A DNA stretch of 64,000 nucleotides from an uncultured Clostridium sp. (lineage in GTDB: Bacteria; Bacillota; Clostridia; Clostridiales; Clostridiaceae). A program made the position numbers and the translations under genes. The stretch is from the NCBI GenBank assembly GCA_934746015.1, contig CAKVEW010000014.1:1-64000 (forward strand). The letters run 5' to 3'. Below the pieces are notes generated by a model. It was not told the DNA's origin, made no database searches, and saw only the letters and a list, made by a program, of their open reading frames with translations. Positions 55,754 through 64,000 of the stretch are shown here, piece by piece. Every line of letters begins with the position of its first letter. The stretch's first letter is position 1.

Positions 55754-55795
55754 GTATAACTGAAGGAAATAGTTCTCCATACTTCAGAATTATAC
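55754..55795. repeat. second hairpin in convergent gap
   Basis: GTATAACTGAAG and complement with a 2-nt bulge around a 16-nt loop. Just right of it, about 55811-55835, a segment GTAGCTAAACTTGCTCAAGT recalls the CTTG-type loops of the nested hairpins. Confidence 0.6.
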
Positions 55796-55870
55796 AATAT
55801 CAAAACATTTATATATTCCCTTGTAGCTAAACTTGCTCAAGTCACTTTCATTCTTTAATTTTTTTCATTT

Positions 55871-56443
55871 CTATTCCATTCTTTCATTAGTAACTGTCTT
55901 AAGGTATTCTTCTTGCCCCTGTTTGTATAGGTTATTTCCTTCTGTATCTATAATCACTATTAATGGCATATCTTTAACTTCCATTTTTCTTATTGCTTCT
56001 GCACCTAAATCCTCGTAAGCTATTATTTGTGATTTAGTTATACTCTTAGATATTAAAGCAGCAGCTCCCCCAATGGCCCCTAAATAAATAGCTTTATTTT
56101 TTATTATAGAATTTACAACATCTTCATTTCTTTCCCCTTTGCCTATCATAGCTTTTAATCCTAAATCTAAAAGTCTTGGTGAGTAAGAATCCATTCTGTA
56201 ACTAGTAGTTGGTCCTGCTGATCCAATAACTTGTCCTTCTTTGGCAGGAGTTGGTCCTACATAATATATTGTTTCATTATTAATATTTATAGGTAAATCT
56301 AAGTTTTCATCTAATAACTCTATTAACCTCTTATGTGCAGCATCCCTTGCAGTATATATAGTACCTGATAATAATATTCTATCCCCAGCTCTTAAATCTT
56401 TTATTTTCTCATAAGTTAATGGTGTACTTATACTAACTTCCAT
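55871..56443 (-). CDS. fumarate hydratase class I, beta subunit
   Basis: C-terminal-type subunit of two-subunit Fe-S fumarate hydratase (PF05683), 190 residues. Typical segments: LRAGDRILLSGTIYTARDAAHKR (about 17-39), YVGPTPAKEGQVIGSAGPTTSYRMD (about 61-85) and IGKGERNEDVV. It pairs with the alpha subunit encoded 14 nt upstream. Tartrate dehydratase uses the same fold, so the substrate could differ; the fumarase reading is the commonest for clostridia. Confidence 0.88.
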   Translation of the reverse strand: MEVSISTPLTYEKIKDLRAGDRILLSGTIYTARDAAHKRLIELLDENLDLPININNETIYYVGPTPAKEGQVIGSAGPTTSYRMDSYSPRLLDLGLKAMIGKGERNEDVVNSIIKNKAIYLGAIGGAAALISKSITKSQIIAYEDLGAEAIRKMEVKDMPLIVIIDTEGNNLYKQGQEEYLKTVTNERME

Positions 56444-56456
56444 AAATCCTATCCCC

Positions 56457-57299
56457 CTATAAAATTATTTCTTTATGTCTAGTTGCATGGCAGCTAATAT
56501 TTACTGCTACTGGTAATCCTGCAATATGGGTAGGAAATGTTTCTATGTTAATTCCTAACGCTGTAGTTTTCCCTCCAAAGCCTTGAGGTCCAATTCCAAG
56601 TTCATTCATTCTTATTAATAACTCATCTTCTAAATCAGCATAAAATTTATTTTTATTTTTACTATCTATGGGTCTAATTAAAGCCTTCTTAGATAAATAT
56701 GCTGCTTTTTCAAAAGTTCCTCCTATCCCTACACCAACTATCATAGGTGGGCATGGATTAGGTCCTGCTTCTTTTACTACCTTTATAATAAAATCCTTTA
56801 CTCCTTCTATTCCATCTGAAGGCTTAAGCATCTTTATTTGACTCATATTTTCAGATCCAAATCCCTTTGGTGCCACTGTGATTTTTAATTTATCACCTGG
56901 TACTATATCATAATAAATTATTGCTGGTGTATTATCCTTTGTATTAACTCTGTCAATTGGATCTTTAACAACTGATTTTCTTAAATAACCTTTATCATAT
57001 CCTCTTCTAACCCCTTCATTAATAGAGTCCTCAAGACTTCCTCCTATAATATGGGCGTCTTGTCCCATCTCAACAAAAACGCATACCATTCCTGTATCTT
57101 GGCAAATGGGCATTCTTTCTGCCTTCGCTATTTCTGAATTTATTATTATTTTATCTAATATATCTTCTGCTAAACTCCAAGTTTCTTCTTTCTTAGCTTT
57201 ATCTAATGAATAAACTACATCCTTTGATAAATTATAATTAGCATCAATACATAAATTTTCAATAGCTTCTTGAATTTTATTAATATGTATCTCTCTCAT
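56457..57299 (-). CDS. fumarate hydratase class I, alpha subunit
   Basis: Fe-S subunit (PF05681) of the two-subunit hydratase that interconverts fumarate and malate, 280 residues. Cluster cysteines are in MPICQDTG (about 57-64), ANPCPPMIVGVG-like GPNPCPP (about 178-184) and ISCHATRH near 267-273. I chose the ATG at 57299, six codons inside the longest frame, because GGAAG is 6 nt upstream. First gene of the pair. Confidence 0.89.
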   Translation of the reverse strand: MREIHINKIQEAIENLCIDANYNLSKDVVYSLDKAKKEETWSLAEDILDKIIINSEIAKAERMPICQDTGMVCVFVEMGQDAHIIGGSLEDSINEGVRRGYDKGYLRKSVVKDPIDRVNTKDNTPAIIYYDIVPGDKLKITVAPKGFGSENMSQIKMLKPSDGIEGVKDFIIKVVKEAGPNPCPPMIVGVGIGGTFEKAAYLSKKALIRPIDSKNKNKFYADLEDELLIRMNELGIGPQGFGGKTTALGINIETFPTHIAGLPVAVNISCHATRHKEIIL

Positions 57300-57393
57300 T
57301 CTCATCTTCCTTTTCATATATAATTATAAGTATTTTATCATATTTAAATATCATAGTATAAATTAATAATAATTTAAAAGTATAAAATAAAAC

Positions 57394-57435
57394 AAGGAGG
57401 TGTATAAAAAACTATTTTTAGTCTTCTACCTCCTT
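57394..57435 (-). terminator. terminator after cwlD
   Basis: Stem AAGGAGGT.TA / TA.CCTCCTT with a long AT-rich loop; minus-strand TTGTTTTATTTT follows. Confidence 0.72.
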
Positions 57436-57504
57436 ATTAATTTAAGCTTTTATGATAAATTCATTTTTTACAGTATTTTTTGCTATATTTCCTCGGAAAT
57501 TTAT

Positions 57505-58185
57505 TTAGTTCTTATTTATTTCTTCAAAATATCTTTCTATTCCCAAGGAAATACCTTCAACTAAGGAATTTTGATGCTCCTCTGTTTGTAATTTTTTCTC
57601 TTCTTCACTATTTGATAAAAAACCACATTCTACTAAAACAGAAGCTCCCTTATAATCATCTCTTAATATTAGATAAGAATCTCCTGCAGGTTTTGACACC
57701 CTTTTATTATTATCTTTTAAAGTTTCTTTTATAGATTCTTGAATGCTATCTGCCAACTTTTTACTTATATCATTAGAACCATGCCAGACTTGTGCACCAT
57801 AACATTTCTCTTGTGGAAACATATTTTGATGAATTGATACAAAAATATCACAATTTGTTTCTTTCTTCATATCTCTTCGTTTCTTTAAATCTTCTCGTTT
57901 CTTTTCCCTTATAGTTGAACCGCTATTACCAAGAGCTTCATCATCTTTTCTTGTTAAATAAACCTTATACCCTTTATTTTCTAAGGCTTCTTTAAGCTTT
58001 AATGAAATTTGAAAATTTATATCTTTCTCTATAACACCATTTTTCGATTTAGCTCCTCCATCAAATCCCCCATGTCCAGGATCAATTAATATAATTTTCT
58101 CTTGTTCTATAGCAAATACTTTTATAGAAGTAAAAACAATAGTAAATAATATTATTAATATAGAAGCTAATTTTAGTTTTTTCAT
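57505..58185 (-). CDS. cwlD: CwlD-like N-acetylmuramoyl-L-alanine amidase
   Basis: Zinc amidase (Amidase_3), 226 residues, with an N-terminal signal or anchor (about 4-25). Zinc ligands: His in DPGHGGFDGG (about 35-44), Glu in NGVIEKDINF, His in VSIHQNMF (about 119-126), and the catalytic Glu in VLVECGFLSN near 182-191. Length and sequence match CwlD, the sporulation enzyme that makes muramic-delta-lactam in the spore cortex with PdaA. This supports a spore-former. Confidence 0.9.
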   Translation of the reverse strand: MKKLKLASILIILFTIVFTSIKVFAIEQEKIILIDPGHGGFDGGAKSKNGVIEKDINFQISLKLKEALENKGYKVYLTRKDDEALGNSGSTIREKKREDLKKRRDMKKETNCDIFVSIHQNMFPQEKCYGAQVWHGSNDISKKLADSIQESIKETLKDNNKRVSKPAGDSYLILRDDYKGASVLVECGFLSNSEEEKKLQTEEHQNSLVEGISLGIERYFEEINKN

Positions 58186-58297
58186 TTGTTTTCCTCCATA
58201 TTCTGATAGTTATAAAAATATTATGTCCATTGTTTCATTTTTTTACTTATAACTAAAAAATATTATTCATATATATTAAATTCTAATTTATATAATT

Positions 58298-58348
58298 AAA
58301 AGATACTGCCTCATTATAAAATAATATAATGAAGAAACAGTATCTTTT
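58298..58348 (-). terminator. terminator after Na/Pi cotransporter
   Basis: Stem AAAAGATACTG / CAGTATCTTTT with an inner CATTAT/ATAATG hairpin. Confidence 0.82.
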
Positions 58349-58356
58349 TATAATTG

Positions 58357-59973
58357 TTAATTATTTTCTATAACACTTTCTGCTATATTCATAGAATGAT
58401 CACTAACTCGTTCTAAATTGCTTACTAAATCTAAAAATATTGTACCTGCATAAGCATTACAAATTCCATCATAAAGTCTCTTTACATGAAGGTCTCTGTA
58501 TTTTTTTTGTAATTTATCTACTTCTGACTCTATTTCATTAACTTTTTTGGCTTTAGTTACATCATTACTTGCATAACTATCAATAGCTACTTGTAGAGAT
58601 TCAGATGTCTTCTCATACATTCTTTTTATTTGTTCCATAGCTTGATTACTATACTCAAGCTTTTTATTTATCTTTTGTTGCGTTAATTCTGCTATATTTT
58701 CAGCGTGGTCACCTATTCTTTCAATATCATTAATTACATGAAAAGTTGCTGCAACTATCTTTGATTCCTTATCAGATAACTCACGTTTTGATAACTTAAC
58801 TAAATAAGTTGTAATAGCTTCATTTAGCGAATTAATTATTGCTTCATTATCATAAACCTTTTGGATTAATTTTTCATCATTTTTTTCAAAGGACTCTATA
58901 GCTAAAGCTAGACCTTTCTTAGCTTTATTTGCCATTCTTAAAGTTTCCTTAGCAACTTGCCCTGCTGCAATTACTGGAGTTTCTAATAATCTATCATCTA
59001 TGTACTTAGGACCTTGTCTTTCATCTTCATCATCTCCAGGAATAATTATGTTAACAGCTTTAATTAATAAGCCTGTAAGTGGTAACATCACTGCAGTATT
59101 TACAATATTAAAAACTGTATGTGCATTAGCTATTTGTCTACTTACATCTCCAGGGCTAATAGCAACAACTGCATCTCCTAAAATCCCATTAATTAATACT
59201 GGGATAAACAATAGTGTTCCACCTAAATTAAATATTAAATGAAGTATTGCTGCTTTATGTGCTGTTTTACTTGTTCCTATAGATGCTAACATTGCAGTTA
59301 TACAGGTTCCTATATTACATCCAAATACTATTGGTAAGGCTGCTTTAATATCTATTGCACCTGCTGTTGCTAGTGCTACTAATATACCTGTTGTAGCAGA
59401 AGAGCTTTGAAGTACTGCTGTTATTATGGCTCCTGCAATTATTCCTAAATACCAATGTCCCCCTACTGTACTTATTATCTCTTTAAATAAAGGTAACTCT
59501 GTTAATGGCTTCATTGCTCCGCTCATTTGACCCATACCAACAAATAATATACCAAATCCTAAAACAATATTACCGATATCTTTCTTTTGCTTTTTCTTAG
59601 CAAACATAATTATTGCTGCTCCTACAAATACAAATAAAGGAGCTATATCATCTAATTTAAATGCAACAAGTTGCGCAGTAATTGTAGTACCTATATTGGC
59701 TCCCATAATTATTCCAGCTGCTTGAGCTAAATTCATAAGACCAGCATTTACAAATCCTACTACCATTACTGTTGTGGCACTACTACTTTGAATTACTGCT
59801 GTAACTATAGCACCAACAAATACTGCTACTATTGGGTTTTTTGTAACCTTTTCAAGAATTGCTTTTAATCCATCACCAGCAGCATTTTCTAGACCATCTC
59901 CCATGATTTTCATTCCATAAACAAATAGTCCTAGCCCACCAAGTAACTTTATAATAATCATTAATGATTCCAA
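58357..59973 (-). CDS. Na/Pi cotransporter family protein with PhoU domain
   Basis: Membrane phosphate transporter of the NptA/YjbB type, about 538 residues. Two Na_Pi_cotrans repeats show the signature QSSSATT twice (near 60 and 190), with GANIGTTIT and FGCNIGTCITA; about eight helices in the first 310 residues. The C-terminal about 200 residues form a PhoU-like helical domain (RIGDHAENIAE). Translation start is probably the TTG at 59973, with GGAG 7 nt upstream, rather than the in-frame GTG at 59994. Transports phosphate outward or inward with Na+. Confidence 0.88.
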   Translation of the reverse strand: MESLMIIIKLLGGLGLFVYGMKIMGDGLENAAGDGLKAILEKVTKNPIVAVFVGAIVTAVIQSSSATTVMVVGFVNAGLMNLAQAAGIIMGANIGTTITAQLVAFKLDDIAPLFVFVGAAIIMFAKKKQKKDIGNIVLGFGILFVGMGQMSGAMKPLTELPLFKEIISTVGGHWYLGIIAGAIITAVLQSSSATTGILVALATAGAIDIKAALPIVFGCNIGTCITAMLASIGTSKTAHKAAILHLIFNLGGTLLFIPVLINGILGDAVVAISPGDVSRQIANAHTVFNIVNTAVMLPLTGLLIKAVNIIIPGDDEDERQGPKYIDDRLLETPVIAAGQVAKETLRMANKAKKGLALAIESFEKNDEKLIQKVYDNEAIINSLNEAITTYLVKLSKRELSDKESKIVAATFHVINDIERIGDHAENIAELTQQKINKKLEYSNQAMEQIKRMYEKTSESLQVAIDSYASNDVTKAKKVNEIESEVDKLQKKYRDLHVKRLYDGICNAYAGTIFLDLVSNLERVSDHSMNIAESVIENN

Positions 59974-60114
59974 AATCCTTCTCCTTTTCAACACATTATA
60001 ACAAATTTAGTTTACCTTATTTTTTTACATTTGTTAAGTAAATGTATCTATTTTTAACATGAATTTAATATACAAACTATTTATTACTTTATTATTTTCC
60101 AAATTAGTAAAAAA

Positions 60115-60147
60115 TAAACCACTTAAAGAATAACTTCAAGTGGTTTA
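60115..60147 (-). terminator. terminator after degV
   Basis: Stem TAAACCACTT / AAGTGGTTTA with a 13-nt loop; T-rich minus-strand continuation. Confidence 0.8.
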
Positions 60148-60159
60148 TAAATAATTATC

Positions 60160-61047
60160 TTATTCTTTTCTTTGTTTTCCCCAGAAGAATAAAGCTACTG
60201 TACCTGGTCCAGTATGACTTCCTATGGTAGTTCCTACATAATTGATTTCTACTTTCCCTTTTAATTTAGGAAAACGTTCTTCAACTAACTTTGCAACTTC
60301 TTTTGCATCTTCATAGCAATAAGAGTGAGAAATATAACATTTATCAGAATAATCTAGTCCGTCTTTTGCGTCCTCTTCCATTTTATCTACTATAGCTTTA
60401 ATAACTTTATGCTTTGATCTAATTTTATACCTTGGAATTAATTTACCTTTATCATTCATATCTAATAATGGGCAAATTCCAAGTAATCCACCAATAAATC
60501 CAGATGTCTTTGATACTCTTCCACCTTTAATATAGAAAGTTAAGTCAGTAGAGAAAAACCAATGATTTAGCTCTAACTTATGTTCATCAATCCATTTGTA
60601 AACTTCTTCTATACTCATTCCTTCATCTCTTAAATCAGCTAGCTTATCCATTATTAGTCCATAGCCTGATGAAGCTCCTAAGGAATCTACAATATAAATT
60701 TTTCTCTCTGGATATTTTTCTTCTAGTATAGTTTTTGCTACCATAGCTGAGTTTATTACTCCTGAAAGACCTGAAGATAAACTTACATGAAGGATATCCT
60801 TTCCTTCCCTTAAGAAATTCTCAAAGTATTCTTCAAACTCTTGTGCATTAACCTGAGATGTCTTTGTATCTGCTCCATTTTCCATGGCTTTATAAAACTC
60901 ATCAAATGATATTGATTTTCCAAGATCATCTACATATTCCTTGCCATCAATTTCAAAATGAAAACAAATATATGATATATTTCTTTTATTAAAATGCTCT
61001 TCAGTAAGATCAGCAGTAGAACAACAACTAATTACATATTCATTCAT
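60160..61047 (-). CDS. DegV family fatty-acid-binding protein
   Basis: DegV-like protein (PF02645), 295 residues, cytoplasmic. Family residues: SCCSTADLT at 6-14, the loop KTSQVNAQEFEEYFE (about 63-77), SLSSGLSGVINSA (about 88-100), and the C-terminal GTTIGSHTGPGTVALFF. Such proteins (FakB type) bind fatty acids for the FakA kinase; no fakA is nearby. The ATG at 61047 has AGGAGG 9 nt upstream, placed inside the end of the glycosyltransferase gene, so the two are coupled (4 nt apart). Confidence 0.89.
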   Translation of the reverse strand: MNEYVISCCSTADLTEEHFNKRNISYICFHFEIDGKEYVDDLGKSISFDEFYKAMENGADTKTSQVNAQEFEEYFENFLREGKDILHVSLSSGLSGVINSAMVAKTILEEKYPERKIYIVDSLGASSGYGLIMDKLADLRDEGMSIEEVYKWIDEHKLELNHWFFSTDLTFYIKGGRVSKTSGFIGGLLGICPLLDMNDKGKLIPRYKIRSKHKVIKAIVDKMEEDAKDGLDYSDKCYISHSYCYEDAKEVAKLVEERFPKLKGKVEINYVGTTIGSHTGPGTVALFFWGKQRKE

Positions 61048-61051
61048 TTTA

Positions 61052-61888
61052 TTATTCCTCCTTTTTAATATTATTTCTTTTTTTATTTTCAATTTCTAAT
61101 ACTTCCTTGTAAAAAACATCTAATATTCCTATATAATTTTTCCCCCAAGGTTTATTCCTTCCGAAATAATGAATAATAGTTGAATTTTTTCTTACCCAGT
61201 CTATTCCTATTTTCTCATTAAGAATATTAGAGTTATAAAGTATTAACATCCTATCACTAAGATTATAAATCATGGTATCAATCAATTTAATCTTATCCCC
61301 ATATAATGCAGTAATGATATCTTGATCTGGTAACATAAGATTCATTTTATGCTTATTAACATAATCTAAAACTTCATTAATGTTCTGGTTTTGTCTTAAA
61401 AGCTCTAAATTCATCATCATGACTCCTGTATTAATATAAGGGAAGTCATTTTCTATCCCTAGGCGAATGTTATTCATTTTTTTTAGTATTTTTCTAACAT
61501 GAGTGCATGCAATATAATATTTGCCTTCAAAATCCATTTTATATAGCTCTTTTAATGAACGTATAACTATAATATCAACATCTAGATAAAGAACTTTCTC
61601 TAAATGTTTTGGTAATAAGAAGGAAGCAAAGATACGATAATAAATTTGCTTAGGATATCTATCTGTTTCAGGGAAATCCTTAAATGATTCAGGATCCACA
61701 TATATAAAATGCATCCTAACATCCACTTCATTGAAGTTTTCCTCTATTTCTATTATATCATTTTCGTTTAAATCAGAATGTATAACATAAAAGTCATATC
61801 CTTCTTTCTCTTTAAATCTTATGATTGATTCAATACATATCTTCATATGTCTTATATACTGTTTATTTATTGCAAATAAAATATTCAC
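61052..61888 (-). CDS. GT8-family glycosyltransferase
   Basis: Glycosyltransferase family 8 protein, 278 residues, similar to general-stress GspA/lipopolysaccharide galactosyltransferase-type proteins. The DxD metal motif is DVD at 103-105 (YLDVDIIV); conserved segments include YINTGVMMMNLELLR (about 149-163), LPDQDIIT and a C-terminal YFGRNKPWGKNY. Donor and acceptor unknown. It is upstream of, and translationally coupled to, degV. Confidence 0.85.
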   Translation of the reverse strand: MNILFAINKQYIRHMKICIESIIRFKEKEGYDFYVIHSDLNENDIIEIEENFNEVDVRMHFIYVDPESFKDFPETDRYPKQIYYRIFASFLLPKHLEKVLYLDVDIIVIRSLKELYKMDFEGKYYIACTHVRKILKKMNNIRLGIENDFPYINTGVMMMNLELLRQNQNINEVLDYVNKHKMNLMLPDQDIITALYGDKIKLIDTMIYNLSDRMLILYNSNILNEKIGIDWVRKNSTIIHYFGRNKPWGKNYIGILDVFYKEVLEIENKKRNNIKKEE

Positions 61889-62109
61889 TTAGCATTTCCC
61901 CTTTATAATATATACTTATATACTCTTAAATATTTTATTATTTCAATAATAAATAGCTAATTATAGTATAATATTATTTGAAATATTTTCAACATTAAAT
62001 ATACCAATATTATCTAAATAATAACTAAAAATTAATATTATCCATAAAGTTACTATTGAGGTTATTAATTTCTGATAAATCGTATATAGCTTAATAATAT
62101 ATAAAAAAT
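61889..62109. other. gap between GT8 gene and SDR terminator
   Basis: Very AT-rich sequence with the GT8 leader; no gene or clear hairpin except a weak palindrome near 62080-62095. Confidence 0.5.
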
Positions 62110-62140
62110 AAATCCCTCAACCATAATGATTGTGGGATTT
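62110..62140 (-). terminator. terminator after SDR gene
   Basis: Stem AAATCCC.CAA / TTG.GGGATTT, followed on the minus strand by ATTTTTTAT. It resembles the rpsI terminator at 63158. Confidence 0.82.
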
Positions 62141-62198
62141 TTAAACTTAATATTATCTTAAATAATAAAAAGCTTTTTGAATAAGTCAATTATCTATT

Positions 62199-62960
62199 CT
62201 ATGGTCTAAGTCCACTTCCTCCTTGAAGTGTTATTGTTTCCCCTGTTACATATGAAGCTTCATCTGATGCTAAAAATACGCATACTCTACCAATATCCTT
62301 TTGACAATCTCCAAACCTTCCAAGTGGAATACTTTGAATAGTCTTTTCAAATAAATCAGGATATGCTTTCTTCCATTGCTCAAGACTTTCTGTCATAGCA
62401 AGTGGACATATATCATTTACATTTATTCCATCTGGTCCCCATTCAGCAGCAGCTACACGTGTAAGCCCTCTTATACCTTCTTTAGCAGCAGCATATGAAC
62501 TTTGACCCAATTTACCAAATAAACCTGCTCCTGATCCAAAATTTATAACGGATCCCTTAGTTTCTTTTAAATATGGATAACAAGCTTTCATATAAAAGAA
62601 TGTTGAATACAATCCTGAATTTATAGCTAAATCAAAATCTTCCTTAGTATGATCTTTAAGCATAACTCCTGACTTAGAAGCTTGTGCATTATTTACTAAA
62701 ACATCAATTTTACCAAATCTATCGATAACTTTAGATATAACGTTTTTTACAGACTCCTCTTCTCCTCCATCAGCAACTACATATAATACATCAATACCAT
62801 AGTCCTTATCTAGTTTTTCTTTTGCTTCTTTTAATCGTGATTCAGTTCTTCCAGTTATAACAAGATTAGCTCCTTCTTCAGCAAATGCTCTGGCTATACC
62901 ATATCCTATACCTTTACCGCCACCAGTAATAATTGCCACTTTCCCCTCTAAACGCTTCAT
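62199..62960 (-). CDS. short-chain dehydrogenase/reductase
   Basis: Classical SDR, 253 residues, cytoplasmic. Cofactor motif TGGGKGIG at 12-19, NNAQ at 90-93, catalytic Ser143, Tyr156 and Lys160 (SSYAAAKEG). Overall like FabG or 3-oxoacyl-ACP reductase/glucose dehydrogenase-type enzymes; the substrate cannot be fixed. The ribosome-binding region GAGGGG precedes the ATG. Stands alone between terminators. Confidence 0.85.
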   Translation of the reverse strand: MKRLEGKVAIITGGGKGIGYGIARAFAEEGANLVITGRTESRLKEAKEKLDKDYGIDVLYVVADGGEEESVKNVISKVIDRFGKIDVLVNNAQASKSGVMLKDHTKEDFDLAINSGLYSTFFYMKACYPYLKETKGSVINFGSGAGLFGKLGQSSYAAAKEGIRGLTRVAAAEWGPDGINVNDICPLAMTESLEQWKKAYPDLFEKTIQSIPLGRFGDCQKDIGRVCVFLASDEASYVTGETITLQGGSGLRP

Positions 62961-63157
62961 TACTCAATATCCCCTCTCACATACTTATATATTTTCAAAA
63001 AATTAACACTTATTATATAAATATGCTATCACTTTGATATAAATTTGTCAATCACTCATTATGTTTCCTTTTCACTGGATGAAATATAATGCTACTGGTC
63101 TAATGTTAATTGCATAAATTCTTCTTATTAAAGATTAAATATATTTTTAAATAAAAT

Positions 63158-63187
63158 AAATCCCACAAACATAAGTTTGTGGGATTT
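63158..63187 (-). terminator. terminator after rpsI
   Basis: Perfect 13-bp stem AAATCCCACAAAC / GTTTGTGGGATTT with a 4-nt loop and T-rich minus-strand tail. Confidence 0.9.
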
Positions 63188-63202
63188 CCAAAACTCCAAA
63201 TA

Positions 63203-63595
63203 TTATCTCTTTGAGAATTGAGGAGCTCTTCTTGCTTTTTTAAGACCGTATTTCTTTCTTTCTTTCATTCTTGGGTCTCTAGTTACGAATCCAGCCTTCT
63301 TTAATTCTGGCTTTAAGTTTTCGTCAGCCTTTATTAAAGCTCTAGTTATTCCATGTCTTATTGCTCCAGCTTGACCTGTGAATCCACCACCATGAACATT
63401 AACTAAAACGTCGAATCTTTCCTTAGTTGCAGTTAAAACTAATGGTTGATTAACGATCATTCTTAAAGTTTCTAATCCAAAATAGTTTTCGATCTCTCTG
63501 TTATTTATAACAACTTTACCATTTCCAGGTACAAGTCTAACTCTCGCTATTGATTTTTTTCTTCTTCCAGTTCCCATGTATTGAACTTTTGCCAT
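63203..63595 (-). CDS. rpsI: 30S ribosomal protein S9
   Basis: Ribosomal protein S9, 130 residues, complete: starts [19 protein letters not shown] and ends [12 protein letters not shown], the conserved basic tail that reaches the P-site tRNA. GGAGGAGG lies about 8 nt before the ATG. It follows rplM, the standard L13-S9 operon order. Confidence 0.98.
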   Translation of the reverse strand: MAKVQYMGTGRRKKSIARVRLVPGNGKVVINNREIENYFGLETLRMIVNQPLVLTATKERFDVLVNVHGGGFTGQAGAIRHGITRALIKADENLKPELKKAGFVTRDPRMKERKKYGLKKARRAPQFSKR

Positions 63596-63621
63596 TTTTT
63601 ATTCCTCCTCCCGAGCATGTA

Positions 63622-64000
63622 TTAGTACTTTAATTCAAGTACTTCTGGTTTTTGAGCATCATGTCCGTGCTCTGCACCTCTGTATACTTTTAGCTTCTTA
63701 AGCATTTTTCTTCCTAAAACACCTGATGGAAGCATTCTTCTTACAGCTTCTTCGAAAGCGAATTCAGGCTTCTTAGCTAATACTTCTCTATATGGAGTTT
63801 CCTTTAATCCACCTGGATATAAGCTATGCTTTCTCATTAATTTTTGATCTAACTTCTTACCAGTTAAAACAACTTTTTCAGCATTGATTACGATAACGAA
63901 ATCTCCGCAGTCAACATTTGGTGTAAATGTTGGCTTATTTTTTCCTCTTAAAATTGAAGCAACTTGGCTAGCAACTCTTCCTAGTGGCTTACCAGCAGCA
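63622..64000 (-). CDS. rplM: 50S ribosomal protein L13 (5' end missing)
   Basis: Ribosomal protein L13. The frame runs to the window edge and begins mid-gene with [20 protein letters not shown], so roughly the first 19 residues are outside. Conserved parts are [46 protein letters not shown] and the C-terminal AQKPEVLEL. First gene of the rplM-rpsI operon. Confidence 0.97.
   Translation of the reverse strand, partial: AAGKPLGRVASQVASILRGKNKPTFTPNVDCGDFVIVINAEKVVLTGKKLDQKLMRKHSLYPGGLKETPYREVLAKKPEFAFEEAVRRMLPSGVLGRKMLKKLKVYRGAEHGHDAQKPEVLELKY

Overview
The window is low-GC Firmicutes DNA that looks like a chromosome segment of Clostridium sensu stricto. It carries the butyrate-forming pair ptb-buk, the spore-cortex enzymes CwlD and a SleB-type hydrolase, a glmS ribozyme, a T-box leader, a cdaA-cdaR pair, dense AT-rich intrinsic terminators and strong AGGAGG-type ribosome binding sites. 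No transposase, integrase, CRISPR array, rRNA or tRNA gene was seen. Only four protein genes lie on the + strand (the siderophore esterase, the 331-aa protein, the SleB-like hydrolase and the YitT protein); the rest read right to left.

Layout from left to right. About 0-7 kb: a mannitol PTS locus (mtlD, mtlA IICBA, mtlR, second mtlA IICB) with two promoters of identical geometry, each under a TTGTC-N13-GACA inverted repeat. 7.1-13.4 kb: an orphan DUF4176 gene, then a Fur-boxed siderophore ABC importer, its AraC regulator and a divergent esterase. 13.5-15.4 kb: an unknown gene, a DUF2804 pseudogene and a 54-aa gene. 15.4-17.8 kb: glmS behind a glmS ribozyme whose P1 loop holds an extra domain of about 220 nt. 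18-20.2 kb: GIY-YIG protein, lipoprotein, UbiA-type prenyltransferase. 20.3-30.6 kb: a branched-chain amino-acid operon ilvN-cimA-leuC-leuD-leuB-ilvD-ilvB-ilvC behind a T-box with an Ile (AUC) specifier. 30.8-40.9 kb: ygiD, glmM, a YerC-type regulator, an AIM24 protein, buk, ptb, an FAD protein, cdaR, cdaA. 41-46.2 kb: a 331-aa unknown, a SleB-like hydrolase, iadA, a TPR protein, a two-gene chromate transporter. 46.2-54.7 kb: ptsI, class Ia nrdB-nrdA, an ArsC/Spx-like protein, a two-component system. 54.7-64 kb: a YitT protein, two-subunit fumarase, cwlD, a Na/Pi cotransporter, degV, a GT8 glycosyltransferase, an SDR, rpsI and the 3' part of rplM.

How they work together: MtlA proteins import and phosphorylate mannitol with phosphate entering through PtsI; MtlD makes fructose-6-phosphate, which GlmS and GlmM turn toward UDP-GlcNAc. 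CimA makes citramalate, LeuCDB convert it to 2-oxobutyrate, and IlvBN-IlvC-IlvD complete isoleucine and valine, matching the Ile T-box. CdaA makes c-di-AMP and lies a few genes upstream of glmM.

The most notable non-coding observations are a family of hairpin-bearing intergenic repeats (about eight copies, four of them in gaps of the ilv-leu operon) whose stems change in a compensatory way; a recurring CTTG-type inner hairpin nested in unrelated outer stems downstream of several genes; the oversized glmS ribozyme; the twin MtlR-type operators; and a T-box whose tRNA-binding core reads CGG instead of UGG.
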